A stretch of DNA of 64,000 bases from Isoetes taiwanensis (taxonomy: Eukaryota; Streptophyta; Lycopodiopsida; Isoetales; Isoetaceae), in assembly GCA_021234155.1 (NCBI GenBank), contig JAJEKV010000222.1, positions 707,951 through 771,950 of the forward strand, given 5' to 3'. The translations under genes were made by a program, and so were the position numbers. Positions 13,020-27,649 of the stretch are shown piece by piece; positions within the stretch are counted from its first letter, which is position 1; each line of letters starts with the position of its first letter. Below the pieces are notes generated by a model. That model was given only the letters and a program-made list of their open reading frames with translations. It did no database searches and was not told where the DNA came from.

Positions 13020-15149
13020 TGTATCAATCCCAGCTATCGGGTATCCTCTAATAATGTAGAACAAACAACGAGAAATATAACATCAAGGTCATGTATATTC
13101 TTTGGGAAAAGAAGAGTAGTAATGTTTAAACTAATAAGAAATTTATCGCGTGACCAAGGCCGTTCGCGAACATTCTCTTTCCATAATCCTTTCTTGAAAG
13201 GGATCTTTGTGGCCACCCAGATAAATTTCTCTTTCCTAATCCTTTCTTGAAAGGGATTTTTGTGTTAGAGTCAAAATCGTGATTTTAGTTCTAGAGCATA
13301 AGCAAACAATGTATCTATATGTCCATCAAAGTCATAGAATTATATTATTTCATTCATGAATACACATCCTACCACCACTCTCATTAAACAATATTCATGG
13401 AGGAAGAAGAAATTAAGTAGATTTCATTTGCACTCTTTAGTGTTCTTACAAAACTTCTACGGTTGAAAGGAGTCTAAGCAGTTTGACTATTTTGCTTCTC
13501 CTCCATTTCATATAGAAGATATGAACATGCCATCAATAGCCAAAATGCATTAGGAAAATGCATTTCAAAAGTGTTATCTGGAGAGTCATGAAGGTTTATA
13601 AAGACATGCGGCCGGTTTACACTTGGGCTGTGCATTCTCGAATAAGGGTTTGCATGAAAGCGGACAAAAGCTCTTGATCGCATTGTATTCCTATCGAAGT
13701 TTCGACACAAGGATCCCCATCAGCTACATTTCAACGGTAGAAATTGCACGAGAAATTTAAACAAATAAATGCACAACTCCATAATCATCTAGAATCATAT
13801 TGCATGAAAATCCAATGCATATTTATATGCTTTTACGTAAAAGCTTCAAGTCAAAATTCAGATTTCAAATTTAGGTCTATCCTTTTGCACGGAACTCAAT
13901 GAATTCAAACATAGTAGAAAAAATGACAAATTTCTATGGGATAATGCTTTGCAACTTACAAGTGCAATTTTCAACGTTTGGCAATTCCACCAATGTCCTT
14001 ACCAAGTCCACCACCGTGAACATTTCTCTTTCAACTCTACGTGTGTGAAGAAGTGAATCCACACACACAAAACATTCGTGATATCAATGACAATACCAAT
14101 TATAAGATGAATGGAGGCAGGTAGGCGTGGGCGATGGTGTTGTATGTATTTCATAGATCAATTAGTCTAGACTTTGCATCAATCTATGAATACTACGATA
14201 TTAACTATGTTTGTCACACAACTAAGGTACTATGCATCTAAATGAGGACAAAAAATAAAATCACGCACCATACGCCCTTCATTTTATGAGAAGATTTGGA
14301 CCCCTCAAAAGGCAAAAGATAATGGAGTGTATTTCCATATTTTTGGGTGAGCCGATTACAACAAAAATCATAATGATTTTCCTTGCCACCGGTAGCTCTA
14401 AGAGAGCCAAAGTGAACATGACCTCGTGTTCAACCTTTGAAGAAGCATAAGCATCAAGCTACTCCTTTGCTTTCTCTTGCTCAATCTGTTCCTTGTTGTA
14501 TTCACGGAGAACCCTATGCACCACACGCGCCAAAGCGAGCAAACTCTTGGGAGATAATTTCCGACCAAACTCCCTTCCACACATTCTTATGTTCTATTCC
14601 TATGACTTGCATGTTCCATTTGAAGTTAAAAAATATGCCCAAAGCTTACTCCTTGTATTTTGGATGTGTTTTGGCATTGTTATAATTCCCACAATTCTCT
14701 ATCACAACATTGTAGTCCAAATTCATTTTGAATTCTGCCCGAATCCACGTAACTGATTGTTCTTATACCAATAAGCACAATACTTTATGCACAATAAATG
14801 ATCACGCCTTCTTAGTGCAGGGCATCATTTGTTAATGCAAAGGGTTCATTCTTATAATGGAAATTGATTGGAATCCACCATGGTGGGGTGGTAACAATGT
14901 CCAAATCATTGATATTTAATGTAAATATTTTCCTCTTCTCCATGCAACAAGTAATTCTTTAAAAAAGGAAAGCATCACAATATGGTCTTAAATCATTTGA
15001 ACAATCACCATGGAATGGAAACCTATACATCGAGGGCCATTAACACTGAGGGAGGCGTTATCTACATCTTAAGATGCTCTTAAGGTCCCTTCAAAAATGG
15101 GACTTTGGTAGTTGGTTAGGTTCCGTCCCCTTCAATGGAAGTTATCACC
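13020..15149. other. Unassigned DNA downstream of the LTR element (copy 1)
   Basis: AT-rich, collinear with 37010-39034 of copy 2, with no recognised gene. It contains a dispersed motif at about 13137-13186 (aagaaatttatcgcg followed by gaacattctctttcc) and a closely related second block a few dozen bases on (ctttcttgaaaggga occurs twice, near 13189 and 13243). Confidence 0.4.
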
Positions 15150-18100
15150 CGGTAAAGTGTCCAATGAGGATGTAAATTTGATGGATTAGCATCGCGAAGC
15201 CATTAGCCCATATCATGATTGATATAGTCTATGGGTATGGGATAAAACCTTGAAAATGTTAGGGCCCATGGCCAAGCTCCTTTGATGGTAGATGCAACAC
15301 ATAGTCAACCGGGGATCAAATCTCATGGGATATTAAGGTAATAGGTTAGCACATTGAAGTCTCCAACAAGCAATGACTCTACCCATTTGTTTGTATTGCT
15401 TTCGATGTCATCATAGGGGTCCAATCCACATCCTAGTGGGTGTGGTAGAAGTTGTTACCGGCATGTGGGAAGTAGCGGGCTACCACAAAGATATATTTTG
15501 CCACTATAGTCTTTGCACATGCACCCACAATTAACGGTTGTGCTTATGTCTTTGCGGGGAGGCCGATTGTGCCAAGGCTGCCTAGTAGTTCGCAGGCAAT
15601 CCCTCGTGTCCCCTCTTTTCGGTGCACTTATTGAAGATAAGATAGTCTTTGGTATCTTGTCAAGTTGAGTAGGCGTGATTACGCATGCTCTCGTTTCCAT
15701 GAGGAAGATAAAGGTCCATAGCGGTGAACCGAGTTGAAACTATGTCCCTTACGCCATGGGAAGTCACGATAATTCAAAGAGACCATGCGGATGCACAATC
15801 TCTATTTGTTGTTAGAAGCTGCAATTGTAGATTAGGTGAAACTCTGAAGGAGGCGATAGAGGTGGAGGCAACATGCAATGTGCATGCGGCCCGTTGGGGG
15901 CGGTGGAGGTGGAGGCATCGTCGTGCGGTATGGGTGTAAGGGCATGCACTTGTGTTGGGTGTGGCAATGGCATGGTGGAGCTCCGGCAATAGAACCTTGA
16001 GGATTTCTGATTACTGCGGTAGCATTTGATAGCCATAACATTTGCATCTTGCCCGGATTAGTCCGTAGCTCCTCCCACGTTTTGCTTGGACGCTCTTGAC
16101 CTTGTCTAAAGTCGGCTGCGATCTTCTTGCTATCACGGGGAGTGAGATATCGGTCAATGTATAGGGAGGTCCCCTCGGTTTGCCTTCCCGGCCTTGAGAA
16201 TGGCTGCTCGCTCTTGTGCATCCCGACTATGAATATGGCTATCGGGTTGTGAGATCTTTGGACTTCATGGCGGCTTGCCTTGATAATGTGGATGGGCACA
16301 TAGAATGTTATCAGAGCAAGGATCTGCGTCTAAATCCGGTGGATGAGGGTTCTTTCTGCCTCCTTTGCTAGCCCACACCACCAGATTGTGGCTCTTATAT
16401 CTCATAATTGGACCTCTCGATGGTGGTCGATCTTTGGCTGTCGCGGCGAGTCTTTGCTTACCGGGCGTGGCATTGGCTATGGCTTTGTCTTTGGGGGTTG
16501 GTGGTATTGGGCGGTGGGTGGTGCGGCGATGGGTGGTTTTGACCGATGTCTTCGTGCCGGGGGCTCTTTGGGCGTGTGGGAATGCCATGACATGTGCTTT
16601 GGCTTCTTCTTCGAGGATTTCGGCCCATGTTGGACTTCTTCTTTGTCTTGCGGTTCATTCATACACCCTTTTGCGGTTGCTCATGAAGCTTCTAGCGGGG
16701 GAGGCCCTTGACTTCTTTGGATGGCGGTAGTTGCTCGAAAGCTGCTACAATTTCGCTATCTCGACTAGTGGAGTTGTGCTCGAGGTTACGCAGAGACTGC
16801 CCGGCATTCCGATCATATCCGGACGCGGCTTATTGATTAGTTATGCCTAACCGGCCATTGCATGTCTTTGTTGAACCACGACCTCCGTGGGCTTGTTGGG
16901 ATCATACCTTCATGAGGTTATAGATTCGCGGACTTCGGTGTGTCCTCGGTCGCATTATTGAATTGTCCTATCGATTGTATAGTCTACCAACATACTTATT
17001 CTTGCTAAGGTTTTCCCCAACCGGGGGACATTTGCTGCTCTCTTTATTTGGTTCCCATGGGCCAATTGGTCTCCATGGGCGATAAAAATACATTCTTTTC
17101 TATGGAATCTGTTTTTGTCTCTCTTCTCTTCCTTTACCTTCTACTTCTAACTCTCCATAGCCAAGCTTGTTGGTATGAATAGGATAAAGATTTCTGCTCA
17201 AGATAAAGACTTTTTGGAAAATCCGGTTGTGTGGATCAATCTTTTTTTTTTTTTTCTAATTGGAATTTTTGTATTTGTTTGTGACTTTTTACAAGTGGGT
17301 TCTCAAGAGATCATTATCTCGGGGTTCTCAAGAAGTCATTATCCGGGGGCTTTCAAGAGGTTGAAAATGGATATTTATTAGAAATTATGCCTCCATTCCC
17401 AAGATTTTAAAGAATATTAAAGCAAATTAGGCCATTTTTTTGCACATCTTCAAGTGCAACTCTTGTGGTAACGACCTATTGAATATCTATTGAACATATC
17501 CCACGAGGCCCTTCAACAATAAACAAGGTCTTGCGCCGCGGAGGGTTGCCCTCCATCCTCGGAGGGTAAAGTGGCTTAAATCATAGTTTAAAGTCATATT
17601 TTGACAATCAATTCAAAACCAAGTGAAATACCTTGGGCGGAGGTCTGGCTTTAGACCACGCAACCATTTGCTCTATTCCAAGCTTAAACCTAAAATGTTT
17701 TGTATTTAGGTGGAAAATTCTTTAATTTGAGGTATTTGGCTTGCAATTTAAGCTGGGGCATTAGGGCTCCATTTATGTGAAGATATTCGAAACTACGGTT
17801 TCTTGGAATCGAAGCCCATATATGGAGCCTATATTTCCTTTCGTATGGCTTTGGATTGAACTTATATAGCGATTCTTTGCTCTGCTATCTTTGATGTGGC
17901 CAGTGAATTGGTTTTAAATTTTTGTAAGAATGTTCATTTTCATTTTGTTTTCGGTCCGTTTAAGAATTCTTTGCACTGAGGCCTATTCAGATTACAAAAA
18001 TATAAGAGAATTGAGAACATTTGATGCTAATTTGCCCTTCCTTATGTATACTAAACCCGGAAATCGTTAACCACTCACCATTTAAATAGTGTCTCCGACT
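15150..18100. other. Spacer between the duplicated segments, no gene recognised
   Basis: From about 15800 to 16750 the plus strand is G-rich and pyrimidine-poor, giving long minus-strand frames of Pro/His-rich low complexity (up to 155 residues, 15832-16299). I regard these as compositional. A short direct repeat, ggttctcaagaga or -aagt with atcattat, lies at 17297-17345. The remainder is AT-rich and unassigned. Confidence 0.4.
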
Positions 18101-18169
18101 ATTTCATATAATTATTTATAATGATGATATATCCATTCATGCACATACATTACCTCAAAAGCTGTCTTC

Positions 18170-19870
<1,701 letters not shown>

Positions 19871-19899
19871 AATACCTTGAAAACCTACCAGCCTTTGTT

Positions 19900-22800
19900 C
19901 TAGGTTCCACAAGAGTACTCATGATGTGCTTCAAAATGCCAAATTTCCATTCATTACATAGTGCCACCCTGCAATCGCAAGCTTGAAAAAGGACAATCTT
20001 TTCGGTCTCTTCCAGCGATTTATCATCTTCATGCAATAGCGAGGGATATGGGCTCGTCTCCGATGCATTCACGATTACGCACCTCTGTATTTGAAAAATA
20101 TGGCTCGACCATCAAGCACCCACAACATTCTCCACGTTATAGGCATGAGCTATGGCGACTTTCCATATGACTTTACATGTTCTTCTACACTCTTGTAAGC
20201 TTTTACGAAATAGTAGATGGCTAAACAAAATCAAAAGTAAATTTAAAATCCACCAAAGGCTGACAAAGTTATATTGATACTTAAATGCGTATTGGTCTTT
20301 GGGTAAGCAAATTTTATTAACTTGCAAAATGTTAAAAGGGCAATCCATCACTAAGCTTAAAGAAATGCATTTGAGTGATTTTCTCTCGGTTGTTCAAAAG
20401 CACAACTACAGGCATGTAACCATCGGGCCTCAATTTATGTTTTGCTTTAACCCAGTGAGAATGCCGTGTCGGATTTTTTTCAGCTATGATTCATGCATAT
20501 AAACCTTTTTGTCGGAGAATTTTCTCGGTGCCATCTCTTCCCAATCTCTCCATGTCACCTTTTGAACCGTTGCACCATCACAAAGGGTCGGCAAAGAATA
20601 CTTCACCAAGACCCTTAGCTAGGAACATGGGCGACAAGAGACAGAAAAAACTTCAGTTGGCTAAAATACTCATCATCAAAGTGATCATTCACGGTGGCAT
20701 CTGAAACTCCCTCAAATACAAGAAACCAAGATACACACATTCTTAAAACTTATTGCAAGGAGAAAAATATAGAATATAGCGATAAGCTCAACAAGGAGAT
20801 TTCTGAGGCACATATCTTAGGCCAAAAAGGGCTGTGCTCGTGTGCCACAGATCTAAGCCTCGGATCTATGCTAGGCTGCAGAGGTCTTTATACAAATTCA
20901 ATATGAGCGTCGTCAGATTGGACGAGAATACCGTAATCAAGAGCTTCTAAAATCACACACAAATAGCGGCTAAAATGGCGGTGAAAACAATAGAAGCGGG
21001 ACAGCTCAAAGGCTGGAAGCATGTTTCTTCCATTTCCAATTCAAAATGCGGTGTATGTCGATTCCGCTAATGATCTCTCCCATATTTTGTCTATTGAATA
21101 CCATCGCGGGACCCGAAGCCATACAAGCGAAACTTACAAGAAGCAAATACAAGACAAACATATAGAAAGGGGACAAGCTCAAAGGCCTTGAAGCATGTTT
21201 CTTCCATCTCGATTCGAAATCGATGTATGTGATTCACGCTCTATTTTGTCTATTGAATAGCGGGACCAGAAGAAATCCAACGGAAACTTACAAGAAACAA
21301 ATACAACACAAACATACAAGAAACCATTGTGGAGAAAAGGTACCTGTTTCAAATCCATCAATGCTGCAGCCTCGAGCAAGGAAGCGAGCACACCGGTTTC
21401 CGGTTTCCACGGTTCCTCTCCAACCTTGAGGGGCAGCGAGAGCATTTCTGACCTATGATGGGTTTTAGCGATCATTGGCATATTGATCATTGGCATATTC
21501 TGGGTATATATTGGAATATACCTAGCATATGCCACAAACCCACCTCAACAAGGGCTTGCCCCCTTAGGGGCAACCCAAAAAACTATTGTGCCAAGCAATA
21601 CATCCCAAAATACCACATTGCAACTCCTTAGTTGATATATTGTGCACCCCCCTCCACAATAATATCATTATAATCAGCAAATGTGACACAACAATATGCC
21701 CACATTTTATGATCTATTCCTGAATATACCCTGTACTGCAACACGCTTCCAAAGTGCTTGGAAAGATTACTCCATCCATATTTAAACCTTGAAAGGCAGC
21801 TCTATTTGGCTTACCTCCCATGAGTAACGATCAGGTTTTGAAAACCTTGGTAAATGTTTGATTTAAATTCAAGAAAACTCATAGGCAAGACGTATGAGGT
21901 GGTTAGACAAGACTATATTTGAATCTAGCATGCTCAAAGACTCAACTTGGCGGTCGTTTTTGCGTTCGTCCAAAAAGTTTCCAGATATAGAACAATTGAG
22001 TACCTAATCATTGCCAAACTGTGCAAGGCTCAAAAGAGGTCCTATTTTTCATACCAAAAAAAAAAAAAAAAAAAAAACAACAGCAGACAAAATATCAGAA
22101 CCGTAAGGATATACCATAACATAGATGTCTCAATATACTTCAAAACAATGCTGCATGCGCCAACTCTTTGCACATTTGTCTCAAAAGCCTTCTAATTTTG
22201 CTGACCACAGGAATAATACAGGATCTAACAACTAACAGACTGGCCAAATTAAAATTCAGAGACTTGTGGCAAGATTTAAATTGCTGGAAGCTGCATCAAG
22301 AGAGATAGAAACATAAACAGGAGAAATAATGTTTGCTTTATGTGATTATCCACCATATTCTAGAATCATACTTGTTGCTACAGCAAGGGCACAACAATAT
22401 CACAATCACCATGATTGCATCTGACAATCTGCATAAAATTCATTAAAAGGATAGGAGTTATGTTAGATTTGCCCAAAGAGAAAGTTGTTTCCAATCAGCA
22501 CGCAAAAGTTCAACATGTAGCTTTTTCTGCACCATGGCAAAGATGCTTGTTATTGCAACTACAAGGCATTCTCACATGTTTTGAAAAACATAAGATGCAC
22601 CACTTCCACTGTACATCGACTTTTGAACAATAGACAAATAGATTAATACAAAATGTCAACGGACCAGAAACAACAAAATAGACTGAGTATATACTAGGGA
22701 TTACCAATCTCTCTTGTATCAGTTCCATTTTCGGTCTTCTTTCTAACCATTGCACAAGTTTTTAAAAGTTTGGACTTAGCTATCCGCCAGAACTCTATGC
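19900..22800. other. Intergenic DNA between the reductoisomerase pseudogene and the thioredoxin-like gene
   Basis: No gene recognised. It holds a ~170-bp imperfect tandem duplication (about 20999-21165 and 21171-21320, both containing gaagcatgtttcttccat and attttgtctattgaata), a short direct repeat of gatcattggcatatt at 21469-21497, and an A22 run at 22056-22077. The part nearest 22800 is the likely 3' flank of the thioredoxin-like gene. Confidence 0.45.
22056..22077. repeat. Poly(A) homopolymer run of 22
   Basis: An uninterrupted A run on the plus strand, following cataccc-like sequence. No retroposed gene is recognised next to it. Confidence 0.95.
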
Positions 22801-22804
22801 TCCA

Positions 22805-23875
22805 TCAGGCTGTCCAAGACATATCAAGAATGCAACCAGATCGATCCCTCAGTCGCTGAACTCCCGCGCCATAAAATTCATCCACTTTTTCACCATTCTG
22901 GTAGAAGCTGAATGTTGGAGTGTAGCGTATGTCCTTTGTTTCTTCTGGACATTCATCGATGTCAGCATAAATGAACAAAGTTGATGGATGGTCATTGCTA
23001 AGATTGCAAAATGTCGGAAGCATTTGTTTGCAGATATAACACCTATTCTTTCCAGCATGCATAAGCCAATATCAAAAAGCAAAACCTCTAATCACAAAAT
23101 TGAAAAGAAAGGTCATACCAACATGCTCCATAGCTCACTACGGCCTGCACAAGTTTCATCCTGTCAGAAATTATTCCAACAACACAGAATTATAACAAAC
23201 AATCTCTTCTCCAACCTGCCTTCCTTTACCCAACTTTAAGGACCAATATTTTCAATTCCACATCACCTTTACTGCATAACCAAACAACAGTAAAATAATT
23301 TGTCAAAAATGAAGATCTGTGAGATTTTTTACTCTGTATTAGAAGAAGATATCATCATTCGATATGGAAAGCAAAAAAATAATGCCTAAGCCTAAGGTGC
23401 AAATTCCACCTACTCATGGAAACGAAATTCAGCTTCTAGTTCTATATATATGGGAACAAATGATGCACTGGAGCATACTAAAGATGCTACAAGTCATCGT
23501 GGTGTATATTCAGAGACATATGTATGTTGCATTAAGCTTGGGGTCGAAGCTATTCCCTTCCATCCTGAGGTATTAATTTGTTGTATACCAGATGTACAAA
23601 AAGCCACAAGGTAAAATATCAGAGGCTACATATGTTCTTCAAAAGACTTTAAGAACTTGAGCTTTCTCATTTTTCCGTAATTGTTTACCTAGAAAAGACT
23701 GTTGTGCACTTACCGGTCGTTTTGAAGTCCGGTTTTGCTGGATAAGGCTGCTAAGCTCAGAGTCATTGTGAGCACTAACAAGATTTCCATGAAAGTTAAT
23801 GGGCAGTGGCACTCCTGTGCCCTCTAATCCTCCTCTCCGGCTCTTATTCTTGCTAGGACCAGCATCTTCTGCCAT
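22805..23875 (-). CDS. Thioredoxin-like 3-3 protein, three exons
   Basis: The exons on the minus strand are 23714-23875, 23119-23144 and 22805-23042. All junctions are gt-ag and in phase, giving 141 residues. The microexon is only 26 nt and encodes AVVSYGAC plus two bases of the active-site Trp. The join restores WCYIC (residues 63-67), the CxxC redox site of the thioredoxin fold. FIYADIDECPE and the cis-Pro loop RYTPTF (Pro105) follow, then KVDEFYGAGVQRLRDR, closely matching plant thioredoxin-like 3-3 proteins. These are small atypical thioredoxins of unclear target, without the classical WCGPC. The C-terminal tail after RLRDR (SGCILDMSWTA) differs from the short tail I expect for the family, so a one-base error or further exon is possible near 22840. 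The start is the ATG at 23875; an ag just upstream (ttgcag) could be a 5' UTR splice acceptor. Copy 2 of the duplication starts within about 25 bp upstream. Confidence 0.85.
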
Positions 23876-23898
23876 CTGCAATCCACCAGAAATTCAAT

Positions 23899-26820
23899 TA
23901 CCCCTCAGAAAGCTAACTTTAAGTTGCACATTAACTGTTTCAGTAACTCAGAATAGACAGATCCTAGTTACAACCCCCTCGATGGAGTCATGATGCCCTG
24001 TTGTACTTTACCCTTGTCAACATTAGCCACAACTTGTTGAGGTTTTTCACCTGCTCATTGCTTCTTCTTCTTTTTATTACCCTGATCCCGGCCTCTTTCT
24101 TTCCTCCTTTTTAAGAGGACCCAGGGGCCCGAGAGGGCTTTGGGGAATTATCTTAGCTGTTTAAAAAATCTGCTTAATATTTTCTCAGAGCAGTAATCAT
24201 TGTGCCCAATAGCATGCTTCAATATATTAGTTAATGTGCAAACATGGCATATATATTTGGTGACAGCACAAAGCTGCAATATTTTTCTGCAGCACAATTG
24301 AGTGGCAATTCGAAAAGGCACTATGCTCCATATGCATATCCTTCAATGTCCCAGTCATTTGCAAACATCACAAATGTATTTAGTAACACCACAAACGAAG
24401 GCTAAGCACTTTGAGGGTCTAATCTCACAATCACTTCTGCGGCATATTTGCAGAGTCTATACAGTTATAACTTGATTGGTTAACTGGCAGCTAAAAAGGC
24501 CACACAAATGACTTCAGATTGAAATGGGATGTTCCCACCGAAATCCTTTCGTCATATAGATATCTTGCATGACGAGGAAAAACAATCACGCATGCAACAT
24601 AAGCTATTAAGCTGAGATGTGCCAGCCAAGATCCAGAATGCCAGCAGGATTACGTGAGATAACTGGGCTAAAGGTTGCTTAATCTGGCTCCAAACCATAT
24701 CTTTGGACTTGTTCAAAGATCCAGACAATCATCATGCTGTACATATGCTGAAATTACACACTGCAAACTTTCAAGATATTATCTATCCATCCTCTTCAAG
24801 AAGGTGATTGGAATCCAATCCAGCTTTAATAATACAAGAATGAACATACTAATCCCAATCCAGTGCACTCAACAGTCTGACATGCGCTCAAGAGGCTGAC
24901 ATAGGTAATTTTATATAGCAAAATGCATTGCTGTATCCAGCTATGTAAGCCTAACGCATAGGCTTCCAAAACTCAAAAACCATAACATGTCCTGAAGTCA
25001 TGGTATTCCGGGAGGTTGGGTTCCTCATAGACATTTTCTCAGAGTTGTTTGGCATCATAAATGCTTCCACTAAGGCATATAGCAACTGCCAAGAAACATT
25101 TGAGTCTAATCCTAGTTTCCCAATGTGCAAGTGGATAAACTTATCCCATCTTCCATTAACAACGCACCCATATTGGATTTTCACAAAAATCTTTGTGGCC
25201 ACCCTGTTGTTCATAAATTGGGAATATGCTGCAACAAGGATAATTTACAAGCATGTGGTGCTCACAAGAAGTTGGCAAGCATTATTAATGCGCAATTGGC
25301 TACATGTTAACTATGGCACTCAAGACAAATACATCTAATTAAGAAGAGGAATTAAGAAAAAGGGCATGCATGAACATTAAATTGTTTAGGAGAAAGATCT
25401 CTCTAACATTTTGTCAACCACTTGGCAAATGTGCAATTTGCTTCTGTTTAGATACATTCTTGATCAAATGCATTCAAAGGAAAGGTATTGGAGCCAGTAC
25501 GATGTATTATGCTTTTCTCTATGCCACATACTGTACAGGTACAGTACGGTAAAATTTGTCCAACACTTGGTATATGTGCAATATGCTTCTCTTAATAACA
25601 CCTAATTTGACCAATGCATTCAAAATAATGATATTTGGAGCGAATACCAACTGTAGCAAAAACAGACGTCCTTTTACCAATGTCCATACATGCAAAACAT
25701 AAAGCGAGGTACTCGTTGTCTTGGAAGTCGATTCTTCTACATCATGCATCAACTTCCAAATCTGACGAACTATCCATCTCACTCATGGTCATATACACCC
25801 ATTTTCATGCTTTGTGGTTTCAGTAACACTTTCTTTGTTTGAAAAGATTAATTCCATCATCATTCCCCCAATTCTTAAGTCTGCAATCTTCAATTGCTGC
25901 TCTTGCTAAAACGAAAAACAAATGTTCTATTTACATTCAGCATCAACGACACCTTTAGACTAGGTACATAATATGAATAACTTAACTACCAAATACTGAT
26001 AAAGATAATTCCGTTTTTAGTCGCAGACCTAGAACTAAACGGAAGGTGCAAAACGATAATGAAGAATTCTTATTGATGCAGAATAGAATAACAAAATCCA
26101 GATCACGTATGAAAACAACCAAAGTCTGGAGCTTACGTGATGTGCTAAAGACGAGCAGAGGCGCGGCCAGCCCGGGTTTGTCGAATATTTGGAATTCTAC
26201 TTGCCATGCCTTCATATTATGTGGCGCCTTGGTATGCTGTCAGACAGACAGAAGGATTTGTTGAAAGATAGATATTCGGGAAAATTAAAATAAGGAAGAA
26301 AAAAGAAATAGAAATATCATTCGAGTCAATTCTATGATAAGATGTTCCTTCACACCATTGCCTTTTTGCCTCCAGCAAAACTGTTGAGTCGTTGTCGTTC
26401 AATATCTTTTTGCTCCTAAATTACTATGTTGTCTGATCCATACAGATAAAACTTTGCTTAATGAGGTGAGTTAATACATACTCAAAGGTAGACTGATGGA
26501 TTTTCAAAAACTATGCCTGTGGCATGTAATGCTCGAGTTCCTCAGGTGATATGATTGAATTTTAATATCCATGGGAAGCCGTAGCTTATCGGATACTTTT
26601 TAGTACACCCTAATGGATCCTACCACAATCACTGTATATAGCTGAAGTGGGTCCTTTCTCATATAAGGAACCTTAGCACTATACAAGATATATGTTTATA
26701 CATGTATTTGTACAATATGCTTGCATGTGTCTTTTGGTTCATGTATTTTCACGTGGACAAAGGCCACGATAAAAACTTTATCAACTTGGAATAAGAGATG
26801 TAGTTTAAGTACTCATGCTC
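23899..26820. other. Intergenic stretch of copy 2, probable upstream region of the thioredoxin-like gene
   Basis: Collinear with 1-2925. It contains no recognised coding sequence. Because the thioredoxin-like gene reads away from it on the minus strand, its promoter should lie here. The open minus-strand stretch 24951-25214 (about 87 codons) is conserved with copy 1 apart from an indel, but has no recognised family. Confidence 0.45.
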
Positions 26821-27038
26821 TCTTTATTTTATTCCTTGTTCATTACACGACGTGGTATCAAAGTAGTAAGGATCTAAGGGGATTACATGAAGAAGCTTCG
26901 AAGAGCAAACTCTAGAATAAGGTGAGATTCTTGTTTTGCACCATATTGAAATATGCACACAAGAGCAAGGGGGCAGCAATGCTACTTTATTTATTTTATA
27001 TATTATTACAACAATAATACATACACTCAAGGAGAATC

Positions 27039-27590
27039 TCAGTGAAAGAAATGGGGAGGGGGATGGACAAGGGTAGCATTAACATAAGTAATGGAATCAG
27101 GGGGATGGACTTCAACATGGGTAAAATTAGCCCAACCTTTAACGCCACGAAAATCCCCAGTACCACCAACAATGGCAAGCTCAGATCCATCAGCAATATC
27201 TCGACCATTGATGGAAAAGGTACCATGATAAAGATCTGTTTGGATAACTGCAGACATGGCTTCCTGGGCATGAGGGTAAGTCACATAGGTAGAGTCTGCA
27301 TTGAGGACCATGATCTTAAGGCGGCCTACTTGTGCGGAAGTGTTGGACTGCTGTGCAGTGAGAAGAAGATCGCCCACTGAGACCGTTCCCAGTTGGATTG
27401 TAGCAAGGTCTCCGTTTTGGCCTGCTACAACCCGAACTGTTTCGTTGGGAGTAGTGAGCTTTGTGTGGATGTAGAACACCATGTTTGTTACCTTTGGCTT
27501 GGCCATGGCTATGGCTTCGACATACATCATTGCCCATACCACATTCAGAAGCAGAAATGCCACAACCTGCGCCCTTCCTATTTCCTTCAT
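27039..27590 (-). CDS. Dirigent family protein (copy 2)
   Basis: Identical in nucleotide sequence to 3147-3698, so the same 183-residue secreted dirigent protein: an N-terminal hydrophobic signal of ~18 residues, then a beta-barrel body with the GGTGDF signature. The 5' leader (purine-rich GAGAGCAAGAGA-type sequence) and the AATAAA downstream are also conserved. Complete identity over 552 bp, while the flanking repeat DNA differs, is explained if this region is unmethylated and well read in both copies. Expressed phenolic-coupling or cell-wall role is inferred from the family only. Confidence 0.9.
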   Translation of the reverse strand: MKEIGRAQVVAFLLLNVVWAMMYVEAIAMAKPKVTNMVFYIHTKLTTPNETVRVVAGQNGDLATIQLGTVSVGDLLLTAQQSNTSAQVGRLKIMVLNADSTYVTYPHAQEAMSAVIQTDLYHGTFSINGRDIADGSELAIVGGTGDFRGVKGWANFTHVEVHPPDSITYVNATLVHPPPHFFH

Positions 27591-27649
27591 CTCTTCCTTG
27601 CTCTCTCTTGCTCTCTCTTTGCTTGTATGTATCTTGCTTAATGCGCCTC

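Larger units (their letters stand above)
9000..13020 (+). mobile_element. Gag-only LTR retrotransposon (copy 1)
   Basis: Two direct repeats of ~640 bp (about 9000-9640 and 12383-13020) share TATA-like tataaat, the block cttgttgaagacaagataaagaattcttg split by small changes, and a common end near tcaaagatttcccatc. They differ at many sites, so the insertion is old. Between them lie a minisatellite, a gag frame broken in several places (about 10960-11950) and a purine tract near 12362-12376. No protease, reverse transcriptase or integrase is seen, so the element was non-autonomous or lost pol. The exact LTR termini and primer site are not resolved; the boundaries are approximate. Confidence 0.7.
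1..15149 (+). repeat. Copy 1 of a ~15 kb direct segmental duplication (left end cut by the window)
   Basis: This segment aligns collinearly with 23899-39034, from the first base of the window to the shared string gttatcacc at 15141-15149. The offset drifts from 23898 to about 23885 through many small indels. The 552-bp dirigent frame is identical in both copies, whereas methylated-looking repeat DNA differs mainly at CTG/CAG and homopolymers. Beyond 15149 the sequences are unrelated. The left end is not visible, so the unit may be longer. It could be a recent tandem duplication or two haplotypes joined by the assembler. Confidence 0.93.

Noticed and set aside
15832-16711. Long overlapping frames on both strands (up to 155 residues) in the G-rich stretch
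   Set aside because: All are Pro/His/Arg- or Gly/Trp-rich compositional frames with no motif or splice logic; long frames on both strands are expected in GC-rich DNA.
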